Origin: Aulostomus chinensis
Lineage: Eukaryota > Chordata > Actinopteri > Syngnathiformes > Aulostomidae
Reading direction: 5' to 3'
Length of the DNA stretch: 64,000 bases
NCBI GenBank assembly: GCA_037954235.1
Contig: JBBMOA010000004.1
Coordinates: 4,477,001 to 4,541,000 of the forward strand
Below, one piece after another: positions 11,493 through 22,330 of the stretch. The position numbers and the translations under genes were made by a program. The notes under the pieces are model-generated. The model searched no databases. It worked only from the letters and a program-made list of their open reading frames with translations, and was not told the DNA's origin. Positions within the stretch are counted from its first letter, which is position 1; every line of letters starts with the position of its first letter.

Positions 11493-12515
11493 AAAGCGAC
11501 AATGAAATTAAAGTTCTTTCCCAGGTGATCAGGTGGGTTTGAATCATCCAGCGGGTGGCACATTGCCAGCATTCTTCCTCCTTAGCAGCTGGGACAGGAA
11601 GTAGAGACATCGTACGTGTCGCTGCATAATTCTGATGCCGCACATGAAAGCGCATTCTTTTCTCCCCATTCTTGTGTCCTCTCAACCAACACAACACGTC
11701 TCTTCCGGTAACGCAAAACATTCTGAAACACTGGCTGGAGACGAACGTGGCAGGAGGCGTTCCGGAGAAAGACCTCGGGAATGTCTGCCGGGCGCCACTG
11801 AGATCCTGGTTACGCCGACCTCACTATGATCTTCACTTTTTGGTGGTTACTGGGGGAAAACGTGCAACAGCAGGGTGGTGTTTTTGGTTTCACAGATGAT
11901 GTACAATCAGAAATAATCATCTAGTGTTCAGGTCGGCCATTGTAGAGCTTGTTCATCTGAGTTTCTGGTGGTTCAAAAATTTAAAGCTGCTGAAAAAGAC
12001 TCTTCCAAGTCGTCGTCGGGTCAAATTTGACCCGTTTTCGATGCCGCCTTAATTCCACGCAAGTAACAGAAACGTAAGCTCATGAGTAGCAAGGAAGTTC
12101 ACTACAAGGGTGTAACTCAGAATTTGTCATTATAGAGGATTTGTTTTACTGCTTCATGAACGTTGGCAGAGGGGTGACGAGGTGTCGAGTCGACCGGACG
12201 ACAACACAAAGACCACTTGGTCGATTCAAGTTCTGTCAGTGTTCAATAAACCTGCCGAGGTCAAAGTTCACCGCAAAATAGCAAAAAAAAACCTCTAATT
12301 TCAATGTGAAACTCTTCAAAATGACACTTCCAACGTTTCGATAGCTCACAAATCAAATCTCCTTTTCTTTTGGTCCTTCAAAGGTTTAACAGCTTCCGCG
12401 GATCAAATGCTTCAATAAGAGCGAACATCATTGTTAAGCGTATTAACATTAATAAGAAGACCGATGGAGGGTTAAATTTCTTAAACTGCTGTGCATAAAA
12501 ACATGTTGGTACCAA
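11493..12515. other. Non-coding sequence, nothing recognised
   Basis: No supported gene, repeat family or RNA gene. Confidence 0.5.
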
Positions 12516-12800
12516 CTGACAATAAGTTTCCCCTCATTAACAATTCATAAATGGTGGTAAGTGCGTAATTAATTGCATTGCATGATGTTATAAGCCATTA
12601 ACAGTTCTAAGTGTCTTATGACCTTATTTCTCATACGTCTGTGAGACAGGGTCACTATTTGGCAGGATGAAGGATGAGAATGATACCACTGCATTTATAT
12701 CCATCTCGGCTACAGATGAGATCGCATAACTATCCTGCCAAATAGTGACCCAGCACTGATGTATCAGAAATAAGGTTATAACTCATTTACAACCGTTAAT
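12516..12800. mobile_element. Foldback MITE-like DNA transposon remnant
   Basis: A perfect 20-bp inverted repeat (12649-12668 against 12732-12751, GGGTCACTATTTGGCAGGAT) surrounds a 63-bp spacer. It lies inside a wider imperfect inverted repeat, for example ACCTTATTTCT at 12621-12631 against its complement at 12766-12776. The left flank (ACAATAAGTTTCCCCTCATTAAC, about 12520-12543) resembles the arm of AT-rich teleost MITEs that begin with CACTTTACAATAAGG. No coding capacity is left and no target duplication is visible, so the family assignment is tentative. Confidence 0.5.
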
Positions 12801-15578
12801 TAATGACTTATGAGGTGCTAACAATATCACGCTCCTCCAAACATTCATTGATCCTATACTGTATAAGGGGAGATTTATTCCCATGTGGTAAAGAGCATAT
12901 TAACCCTTTTTACAGCCTATTTTTGGTTATTTTCGCCATTATATATTGATTTTGCCTCTAAATGCAACATTTAAAATTTATTAAAATAAGCAATGCATAT
13001 ATAATTAATAACAACAGTGAAAATCATTCCTTTTCACAGCACGGTATCAACCAATATGACCTGAAAATGATCTTTCAAACCGAGCAATGCAACAATTAAT
13101 CAGCACAACTAGGAAGAGTGTGACGAGCGACTGCCAAGAGCTCTCTTACAGATGAAATAGGAAATACCAGGTAAGTGAGTGAAGTCACAATAAAAAAAAC
13201 AATGTCTGAATGTATGGAAGCGGGAAGAAATGAGACGAGTCAAGGGACATCGACGACAGAATGAAATAATCATAAAGGGTACAAATTCCATCGATTCTGA
13301 TAAGCTGAGAAGAGCGCGTATTGTGAGTTTAACACAGAACGCAGGTAGCAGAAAAATGTCATTCATGCACAGAAGGGAGTCATTTTTCATTCCACGAAGA
13401 GCTCTCTTGCGCTGCGATGAATGCGGTCAAGTGGTTTTCTGATACGGCGTTCAAGGCCTGGTGAGTCGACTTCAGTGGGTGAAGACTGGATGGACACTAA
13501 AACACTGGCCAGGAGCCGAGGGAGGTTGAGGGAAGCTACAAGATGAGTCAAAAAAACTGCTCCTCAAGTGTGTATCAGAGTGGTTCAATTAATATCTGCC
13601 GAAATATTTTGTTACTAATAATTTACTCATGTATTTTTGTGCTATAATCAAACCGCACAGTTAATATTTGAGTTCAAATTTAGTATAAACTGGTAGGTTC
13701 TGTTGAACTGTTCATTTGTTTCATATGTCTACAGATATATCACAATATAGAGTCATGAAAATGTATTTGGAGCAATCCAGATGAACCAACTTGGCAAAGA
13801 CTGTAATAATAAGTTATGTTCCTGCTCCATCGATGTTTTTATAAACGAGTTTGAACTCCAGCCTATGGATGTCGACCTGCTGAAGCTGCTAGTTTGTCTT
13901 TTTGTTATTTACACACCAGCAGGATTTGGTGTCAACGAGCATTAAATTAGCTGCAAATCCAGTTAGGAGAGCCTGAGACACGTTTGACTGGTGGTGCTGC
14001 AGGTCTCCTCTCCTGCACCGAAGCCAAGCCTTGGGCTTTAAAAAGGTCCCGGAAGCTAACGGTTACACAGACACAAGCCCAGTCCAGTAAATATGTCTCA
14101 GAATCTTGATTCTTTAACCGAGAACGTCCCTGACATGGTGAGTCCTCACACAATAATAATAAATCCATCATGATATCGGTCGCCTTTTGCTAGTTAAATC
14201 AGTCTGTCCTCTGTGCAGCAAAGAGCCTCCATCCCAGTTGGAGTTTGCAAGTAGAGCCAACAGGGACCTGGCAGATAAAAGCCTCAGCGGCAGCGTCTTC
14301 TTCACTCCAGAATACTTGTGAAGACGTCACTCAGAAACTGCTGGAGTGTAACGTGATTGCTGTGAAAAAGCTGCAGACACAATCACAGCTCGTTGCTTCG
14401 CTTAGCCCGTTAGCTCGTGTGTAGCACGCTAACGTTAGCTTGTTTTGGCAAGTCAAGGTTTTCACCTGGTGCTCAAATGACGGTTCTTACAAGTGTGTTA
14501 ACGGACTTCTAGACACTCAGGTCAGATTCAGAAGGCAAGAAGAAACTACAAATCTCCTGAATGGACCGGAAGCGTTTACATGAAATGGGCCCTTGTGTTA
14601 ATAAGTCATATTAGCAGGATAGCAATGGCAAAAAAAAAAAAAAGTTAAAATGTCAGTAACAATAAAAGTAAGAATAAAATGATATTATTTATCAAGGTAA
14701 TATCTGTGATGATATTTGGAAAAATTAATTTGTGACAGGCTTGCTAAAGTAGGGTTGCATTCTTAAATTTCAGGTTTAGTAAAAAACATAACGTCGTAAT
14801 TTTAGTGGACTAAGCAGCATTTCAGAAAGAGCCGATGTTGCTCACAGTGGTGGTGGACACCCAAACTTCCTGCTAGCACACGAAGTGCTTGCTTGCTGAA
14901 ATGAACTGTGGCTTTAAGTGGGTGAAAAAGTTCCTTTAATGTCCAACCTGGCAGAGTTTCAGTCCCATGATGAAGCGCTATGGAGGACTTTATCAACTGA
15001 AACTAATATATGTGTGTGGAAACCGGCTTACAGAGACTATTGGTTCTTTAGGCAGTCAGACGTTGGAACCGGGACGGCAGAATCACCACAGGACAATGCA
15101 GATGCAAATTCTATCCAACCGTTTTCTCTGTTCACTCTCTCTGACCTGGCAGACGAGCGCACCACGTCTCTGTTGTGGTGCCAAGTTGGAGAGGATATAC
15201 ATCTGGGAAGAACGCTCTTCACACCGCGGAAGGGGACTATAGGTGCTTCCAGCTTTATGCGAGTATTTGTTTCAAGTATTTGTGATATCTTACATTACAC
15301 CGATGGGAATATCTGTAAACCTTTTCAAACATGAAGCCGAAACCCATCGGAATCCCTTCTGACTTCATGCGGGAAACAAAGTCTTTTTGATTCCAGGATA
15401 AACAGAGAAAAGCAAAGGTTTTAACCCTCGCTCGCTGAGCTCAGTCCAGTTTTGACCCTTCGCACTCGCCCAGTTTTGTCAATATTGCTGTCAGCCTGGA
15501 TGATCATCAGCATCGCCAAAAACAAAGCACAGAGGAAAATCCGGAGCCGGAAATGACCTCAAAGTATCTGAGGTTTTT
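12801..15578. other. Non-coding sequence, no gene recognised
   Basis: Mostly AT-rich. An A-run lies at about 14631-14643. A possible short initiation exon near 14094 is discussed as a finding but is not supported well enough to call. Opposed open frames at about 14918-15334 have no domain. Confidence 0.45.
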
Positions 15579-15617
15579 CTCTCCCTCTCTCTCTCTCTCT
15601 CCTTCTCTCTCTCTCCA
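15579..15617. repeat. (CT)n microsatellite, imperfect
   Basis: CT units with two small interruptions (CC and CCTT). Confidence 0.95.
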
Positions 15618-18073
15618 GAAGGGAATGATTGTCTGGTGGGGGGGTTGTTTAATTATATCAGATTGAATTCCAATAATCTGCTTGGTAGCCTTGAGGTTTT
15701 TCTGACAGCGTCTGGAGTCATGCCTCTACATGTTTTAATTTGATTAAGACAGGACGACGTGAGCTTTCCTGAAGCTACAAGGTAGCGTCACGACGGAGCC
15801 CTGCAGAGAAAAAGGGGAGGTCCCCCCCCCCTTTTTTTTTTTAAACTCATGCATTTTTTTCCCCTGAGAACATGCGTGCCTCTCTTCTTTACCATGTGTT
15901 CCACCCGCAGAGAAACAGCACACAAGCCTGCAGAGGAGCGACGCTCCATTCACGGCCCCGATAAATCTCCAAAATACCAATACTGCATCACACTGCACAA
16001 AATATTATTATATACTGTGATGGATAACATTTACCTGCTAATTCACATTTCATACTGGGAGTCTTTGTTTACAATATAAATCTAATTAAGAGCAGCCATC
16101 ACAGCACGCGCTGGATCAATACGCAATATGGCCAGCACAGCTGCTTACCTCACAAGGATGCTTTCTCCTGCCAATATTTTCTACCTATAAAACGGCCTGG
16201 TTTTTCTCCGTGTGGCCAATAATCTGTCAAGGTTAGGGCAACAAGAGACAAAACATGACGTCCGTGGGCGATACGCTGGCTCCGTGTGGGCAGAGAACAC
16301 GTTGCTGGATCGTACAGGCTTGATCCATCATGTCGTTCCTATATGGATCATTCGGGGGTGTTTGACCTGTGCGTTTGTTTCCTTTTATACACATTCTTGG
16401 TTTCGCGCTGTGACTGAGAATAAATGCAAGGCCAAAGTTGAGCTTTAAAGTCACCATCATGTTTTTTTTTCCCCATTCTGAATTGTTCAAATGAATGTGT
16501 GACACTGAATTATCGACAACTTTCACAAAGAGCTTCGCAGCAACCAGAGCTAATAAACCCACTGAGTGTTTCCTAGCCGTTAGAGTAGCGCGGTAAATTA
16601 GCACTGCTGAGTATCTGATTGCTAACAAGTGGCTGAAGGACACGCAGTACATTTACGTGATGTTGGAAAAAGAAACTGACCGAAACCAGCCTTTGAAGAC
16701 ATGAACCTGAGGTGTTTTACAGAGTCAGATTTCTCACAGTCGCACGAACACACCCAGGTAATGCAGTTGTATTACTCCTGCATGTACAGCCTGGTGTTCT
16801 GTGCAGGTTCAATACTTAGTACTTATACCACCTTGGTATTTAACCCTGACAACCAACAGAAAAAATGTGCTGGTTTTGGTATGTGACAGAAAAACAAAAC
16901 AAAAAGGTGACCCGTAAGAAAGTCTGACTGCTGCAAGTTGTAAAGACAATATACTGCCACCTGCTGTTCTGGAGGTCGACACTATTCTGTGAACAAGTGA
17001 GTCCATCGTTTGTGTATTACATGATCAGATCGAGCTATAACCTTACTTCAGCTCTTCTTTCTGTGTAAAAGTACTGATCTAATACAATCCCGCCCAAAAT
17101 TTAAGAAGCACCAAAGCTAACCATGGTGAAGTCATGCAACCATGTGTGGCTCATCCGTATCTTTGGGTGGCTAACAGTGACATTAGTGCTTCGGAAATCA
17201 TAAAACGCTTTGTTTTTTATTTTTATTTTCGGTTGTCAATTAACTCGACAAACAAAACTTCTTCCTCCACAGAATTTATTTTCTGCGATACTTGATCCAG
17301 TATCCAGTGTTTGCTACTTTCCATGTTGGCCACAAAAAAACAACCCCCCAAAAAAAACAACTGTCATCCAGCATCACAGCGTCACTTCATAAAAACACCA
17401 GACTGAAGGAATTAGCAGCTAGCTGGGGAGCATGTTGATGCACTCAGTGGAGACGAACGTCAGGGCTGAAATAAATGAGTCCAAAGGAAGGTTTGTGGCG
17501 CTGTATTCGCTTGATGCGTAAAATATTCTGCACAAGGGTGAATGTCTGTCGCTATGCTTTTAAAAGCTTGTGACTACTGACCCAGACTGTCTGCAAAAAT
17601 ATGTTATTTCAGATTTAATTTACTTAATAACTCATAATCATAATTATTGCTGTGATTTTAATTGAGTTAATCATAATGCTATCCTATAACTGCTTAAAAT
17701 TATGATGTATTATTAATTATTAAGGGCTGGATCTGCCTGAAAGCTGGCTGGAGGAATCTGGTTTTTAACTTTTGTAACGTCTGAGTTTAGAGGTTTTCTA
17801 GACTGGAGTCTTTGCGGAGTAAACAAGTCTCAGCTTTCCGTTGCCTTTTGTTGTGTCTTGTCTGCTTGCTCATGAACTTTTAACTCCACTGTGCTTGCAG
17901 GACTGTGTTTGAAATGTCAGAAGATTTTACAGCACTCGGCTGAAGCAGAGCCGCTGTCACAAAGAGGCCCTGTGATGACCCTCTGTATAATGGCAGCTAC
18001 ACAGGGACGCGGGACGGACGCTCTGCTGTTGGCTCCTCACGGACATCCAGGCTTCAGACAGGAAGTAACGGTT
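15618..18073. other. Non-coding sequence, no gene recognised
   Basis: No recognised repeat family beyond homopolymers (C9/T10 near 15823-15841). Short open frames lack domains. Confidence 0.5.
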
Positions 18074-18121
18074 AAACTTCCATCCATCCATCCACCTATT
18101 TTCTATAGCTCTTATCCAGCT
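18074..18121 (-). mobile_element. 3' end of a tRNA-derived SINE, minus strand
   Basis: On the minus strand this reads GGATAAGAGCTATAGAAAAT, then GGTGGATGGATGGATGG. It matches the 3' end and GGAT tail of the full-length SINE at 61357-61721 (GGATAAGAGG, ACAAAATGGATGGATGG). Only the tail end is present, butted against the Tc1 remnant that starts at about 18122. Confidence 0.6.
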
Positions 18122-18420
18122 CTGACCCATCGAGGCATGGACTCCCCAAGACCTCTGAAGGTGCGCCGTAGCCGTCAGTAGCAGATCCTCTGAGTCCTGT
18201 ACATTGCGAGGTGGGGCTTCAATGGATCAGACTTGTTGGTCCCGCTTATGATTGATTGGACTGAGTTCTGGGGAATTTGGAGGCGAAGTCAACACCTCAA
18301 ACTGAAGCTGTCAAACCTTCCCTGAAGCATTTCATGAAGCCTGACAGGGCGCCAGGCCCCACACGCAACCAACCTCCCCATCAGAACGTCACCTTATTCA
18401 GTAACTTGAGCTGCAGGAGC

Positions 18421-18485
18421 TCTGATATTGGCTCGGACAACACGGCCCACCTTCAATGAGCCGTGTTGTCCGAGCCAATATCAGA
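18421..18485. repeat. Perfect 26-bp inverted repeat (hairpin, 13-nt loop)
   Basis: Arm 18421-18446 is the exact reverse complement of arm 18460-18485, with a 13-nt loop (CCACCTTCAATGA). It sits in the N-terminal coding region of the Tc1 remnant, and the right arm replaces the sequence expected from related Tc1 copies. It therefore looks like a local inverted duplication rather than an original feature of the transposon. A small-RNA precursor is possible but has no other support. Confidence 0.95.
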
Positions 18486-18644
18486 CAATATCCCACGTTT
18501 TGTAGAGCCTGACTGCTGTGGACCAGGACCCCCAAAATACTCCTGTGGTTTAGAAGATGCTCCGAGCCAGTGGTCAATCACAATGTGGGCTGTGGACAAA
18601 GTTGTGACAAACGTTCACTTACTGCCTAATATAACCCCCTTGCA

Positions 18645-18673
<29 letters not shown>
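18645..18673. repeat. (AC)n microsatellite inside the Tc1 remnant
   Basis: About fourteen AC units located where related Tc1 copies have a short CCCACCCACTAACAGGTG-type sequence. The array probably grew from the transposon's own sequence. Confidence 0.95.
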
Positions 18674-18675
<2 letters not shown>

Positions 18676-18720
18676 CAGGTGACAGGTAGATAATCGATGC
18701 TACTTCACCTGTCATACGGC

Positions 18721-20702
18721 ATGTGAGATGTTTTTGAGTGGAACACAGCAGGTCACACTTGTCCAACTTTTCCCAGCATCGTCACCACGCGTGAAGAAAA
18801 GGTTGCTGTCCTCTCGCATATTTCCATCACATCTTTGATCAAATATCATAAATCGACAATTACAAAAAACAACAACAAAAGAAGAAGATTTCCTAAGCGG
18901 GTCAGACACACACGGCATCAGGCGCATAATTAGTGTATATCCAGCAGCAGCGCTACCTTCACCTTTTGCTCCGTTGAATGCTTTGCTGCTGTGCTGCAGT
19001 TTGACACGTGAAGTCTCAGGTTAAGCTCCAGAGCTCCGGGCCTGAGCTCTGCCTTTACTCCCCTTGATCAACCTCTCTGTGGTAGATAGTTCATTGTCAG
19101 CTGGGTGTTCAAGCTCCATTTAACTCTAACTAACTGCCTTTAGTCATTATCTCTGCTCATTAATGCTGCGCTGGTACTGCTGAGCAGCCGCCAGTGCTTC
19201 TGGTTGACTTGACAATACACGGCCATGCAAGAGCTTTGTCTTGATATGGCTTTGCTGTACAAATACCAGCGGTTCCTCGAGTTATTTGCGAATATAAATC
19301 ACCACTGAAATGCAGAAATCTGTAAATATGTTACAAGCCAATACATTTTTCCTGCGGATAGAACAGGATGGGGGATTCAAGCCAATTTTACAAGCTAATA
19401 CAGAAACTTGGGGACACACTTTGGTTTTATTCTCACCAAAGCTACGGAGGAGTGTAGCATCAGCTGGCATCCTTCCGATTCCTGCCTTTTGATATTATTG
19501 ATTTTTTTGTTTGTTTGTTTTATGGGTATTTTTTTGGTTGCTGTTTTTTTTTTTCTAAAAAAAATTAAAATGAAGGTATAACGCAGTATCACAAGGGTGA
19601 GATGGTTATCACATGTAGTACATACAAAGTGTGGCAGGTAAAAATGCCGATTACAGTTCAAAGACCGCAGGTGCTTGTTTGCATAAAGAGCGAGTCGGCG
19701 CGGTCGTGTGCACAGATGCATTTTAAAGCCATGGGCGAACTCACTCCCTGGACTGTCGGAGAACTTCTGGTCCGAGCACCGTGGTTGAATCTGAACAGCA
19801 GTTTCTCGGTGGGGCCTCTGAAGCTCTTCACCCGGCAGGAAACCGGGATGATGTCCCACAAGGTCGCATCCCGAGGCGGCATCCACCCAGAGCAGAGGAA
19901 TCTCAGCAATCACGTCCTTTCAGTCGCTAACAATAGCTTGAGATCAGAGGTGACAGTAGACATTAACATTTCCTTGTTTATGCAATCAGGGTGATGAGCT
20001 GCCCCCTTTAGATTTGGAGCACAAGACACGGGGAACTAGCTTGTTCATACTGGCTCCAAATTGTTCCTCTGAGATGTAGTAATTGTGAAACCTTACATCT
20101 GAGCTAAGAACAGAGGAAGGGTATTGACAGCTACAGCTACAGCTACTACACAGTACTGTGGCTGGAAGTTCCTGTTTATGGAACAAACTCGTCGTACTGG
20201 ATGAACTGTCGTAAAAGTATAGAGTTCTCATTGTCAGCTTCAAGTATCGTATAAATGTTGGTTACTTAAAATATCAATCGAATAATATCCAGCGATAAAT
20301 GACATCTTGATTCGAGTGTCTGCTCGCGTCTGGAAAAGGTCAGTTAGAATAATAATGGAAGCCAGAGGAAGAAAACCTGCACCTCTTCATCAAGCTCTGC
20401 TACTGTACACAGACTAGCGCCCTGCCACGTTCCCTGAGAGGAAGGATACAGGGTGACAGCTGGGGACCTGGCCGACACACTGGACACTAAATGAGAAAAA
20501 TGACCGGCTTTCACCAGCTCTTTTAAAAACTCATTTACATCCTGTCAGATCCCATTATGGCCGGGGACCTGCACCGAATCTGCAGGACAGGACTAAGCCT
20601 GAGTGCACCGACCATGCCAGCCAAGCTCCTATCAGCCTGACCCGCCTCACCGGTCCAGTAGACAGCTGACTCTCCAGTGTCAAGGTTTTTTTGGCTTCTT
20701 TC
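18721..20702. other. Non-coding sequence, no gene recognised
   Basis: T-rich low-complexity DNA at about 19500-19560. A CpG-richer block at 19650-19910 is open on both strands (130 codons plus, 172 codons minus), but no protein family is recognised. Confidence 0.45.
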
Positions 20703-20704
20703 CT

Positions 20705-20732
20705 CCCCCCCCCCCCCTCCTCCTCCTCCTCC
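20705..20732. repeat. C13 run followed by (TCC)5
   Basis: Homopolymer C at 20705-20717 passing into TCC units. It produces the poly-Gly/Glu open frames on the minus strand. Confidence 0.95.
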
Positions 20733-20887
20733 ATTTTCCACACTGCCTTTGGCAAAGAGAAGGTGATTATCAGAGTGCCTGAAACCTCACTTTTACTCTT
20801 TTATACAATTACTGTACTGTATGTGCACCTAAAAGCATCAGGGGAGAGGATTAGGCCTGCTAAATGCTGAGCAGTGAATAAATAATC

Positions 20888-20891
<4 letters not shown>

Positions 20892-20921
<30 letters not shown>
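20892..20921. repeat. (GT)15 microsatellite
   Basis: Fifteen uninterrupted GT units. Confidence 0.97.
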
Positions 20922-20923
<2 letters not shown>

Positions 20924-21849
20924 AGAAAGAGAAGGTAGGGAACAAAAGAAGGGGTAAAAAAAACTGCCACTCAAAGTAAAGATAATTAAACTCTGTGTGG
21001 GTCATATCACCTTCAAGCATCCATTGTTGGAGCTTCAGTGGAACATTTGGATTCTTAATATATTAACAGTTTTATCGGAAGTGTGTTAACTGTAAATAAC
21101 CAGGAAGCAGACAGTGGTCAGAGTCAGAAAACGCGGGAAAATAAAAGCAGAGATGCAAAGTACAGTGATATATTTGAGGGATAGCGATCCACCGTGTGTT
21201 TGTTAGAGGAGGATGATGACAAGAGCCTTCACTTGAGGCTTTGTACTCGGTGTTCTTACGGAACCGAGGCCCAGGAAGACGTTGGCCGCTTCACGGAGTC
21301 GCCACACAACGACTGTCAAAAAAAATCCATAAGCATCTGCTAATTAGCCCGGGGTGAGAGGCTAACACAAACGTGTGGAGTATCTGGCTGGAGCACCTTT
21401 GATATGTTGTATCTTATGTTGTATTTTATACTTCTGAGTACATATTGGTATAAAACTGGCACAAACTCAGTTGCACTCATCAGTAAACTGAGATGTTCTC
21501 TGCTCTAAAACCAGTGTCAAGCTTCAAAATTTAGCTCACCCGTAGCCTGCTAGCTCGGTTTTTGCTACTCCACAGCAATTTTTTTTTCTTTTTCAAAATA
21601 CTCCTGGCAGATATTGTTGTGAACCTCGACAGAGGGAAGATTAGCGAGCACACCAGAGATCGTGGAGGTTTTCACAGGCAATAAAAAGACTTCCAGTGAA
21701 CAGAGATTTGGCGATTTATCAATTGCAAGGTTGCCTCCCCCGAGAGCACACCCTGCAATTTGACTGTTACAGGAGACCGTGACATACAAAATAAACATTA
21801 TTCTGAAAAATATGTAACTCATTCGTTTGTCCTGACAAGTACAGTTGGG
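20922..21849. other. Non-coding sequence, nothing recognised
   Basis: No gene or repeat family identified. Confidence 0.5.
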
Positions 21850-21942
21850 GGGGAGTGCGCTGGAGCCTGTCCCAAACTGGGGCTCAAACCTGGAACCTTC
21901 TAGCTGTGAGGCAGCAGTGCTAACCACTGCACCACCATGTCA
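21850..21942 (-). mobile_element. 5' head of a tRNA-derived SINE, minus strand
   Basis: On the minus strand: GGTGGTGCAGTGGTTAGCAC, then TGCTGCCTCACAGCTAGAAGG and a degenerate B box GGTTTGAGCCCC. This is the head of the family seen in full at 58176 and 61357 (A-box-like CAGTGGTCAGCAC and B box GGTTCGAGTCC). The body and tail are absent or too diverged to follow past about 21850. Confidence 0.7.
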
Positions 21943-21996
21943 CTGATGTCAAACAGGTGATTGAGAAAACTAGAGCTACTGTTTAGCGCCACAGAG

Positions 21997-22013
21997 GTCG
22001 CCCCCTGCTGGCC
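21997..22013. promoter_or_regulatory. CTCF-like motif
   Basis: GTCGCCCCCTGCTGGCC matches the reverse complement of the vertebrate CTCF core (CCASYAGRGGGC type). The match is by eye only; occupancy is unknown. Confidence 0.35.
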
Positions 22014-22330
22014 AGTACGGATATTTGCTTCATGACTGTCAATGGAATGAGACAGACCCTTGTGTCATCGTGGACATGCTGGTTTGATTACCGTAAGTTT
22101 GTGTGCTGGTAAAAATGTAATCACTTTTATATTTTAGTCTTTTCGTTGGACAAAGTGAGCATCATCTTCCTCTCTGGAGAAATTCTGTCATTTCTATGAA
22201 CTAAATCGTTGAGTTCAGTTGTAGCCTTCATATTGTCATGGTTGAATTGAGATTATTTACATTTGTTAACAATGAAATACAAGCAGAACATACAATAAAA
22301 GAACATTTATCAAAGCATAAAACACTGTGA
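22014..22330. other. Non-coding AT-rich sequence
   Basis: Nothing recognised between the CTCF-like motif and the Rex3 fragment. Confidence 0.5.

Larger units (their letters stand above)
18122..18720 (-). mobile_element. Decayed Tc1/mariner-type transposon, internally deleted
   Basis: On the minus strand the left part (18122-18310) matches my recollection of the C-terminal coding region of a widespread fish Tc1 transposase. It covers the segment around 'LWDVLDKQVRSMEAPPRNLQ' through 'GLVESMPRR'; plus-strand landmarks are CATCGAGGCATGGACTCC, GCGAGGTGGGGC and GGGGAATTTGGAGGC. The right part (18395-18720) matches the N-terminal HTH region and the 5' non-coding end: AACTTGAGCTGCAGGAGCTC, CTTACTGCCTAATATA, and ACTTCACCTGTCA near the end. 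The whole DDE catalytic core between them is missing, so the copy is a dead internal-deletion derivative. An AC microsatellite and a perfect hairpin have arisen inside it. Terminal inverted repeats are not recognisable. Confidence 0.7.

Noticed and set aside
18421..18485. Hairpin as a microRNA precursor
   Set aside because: The stem is perfectly paired with no bulges, it lies in transposon sequence, and no known mature miRNA sequence is visible. A template-switch origin is simpler.
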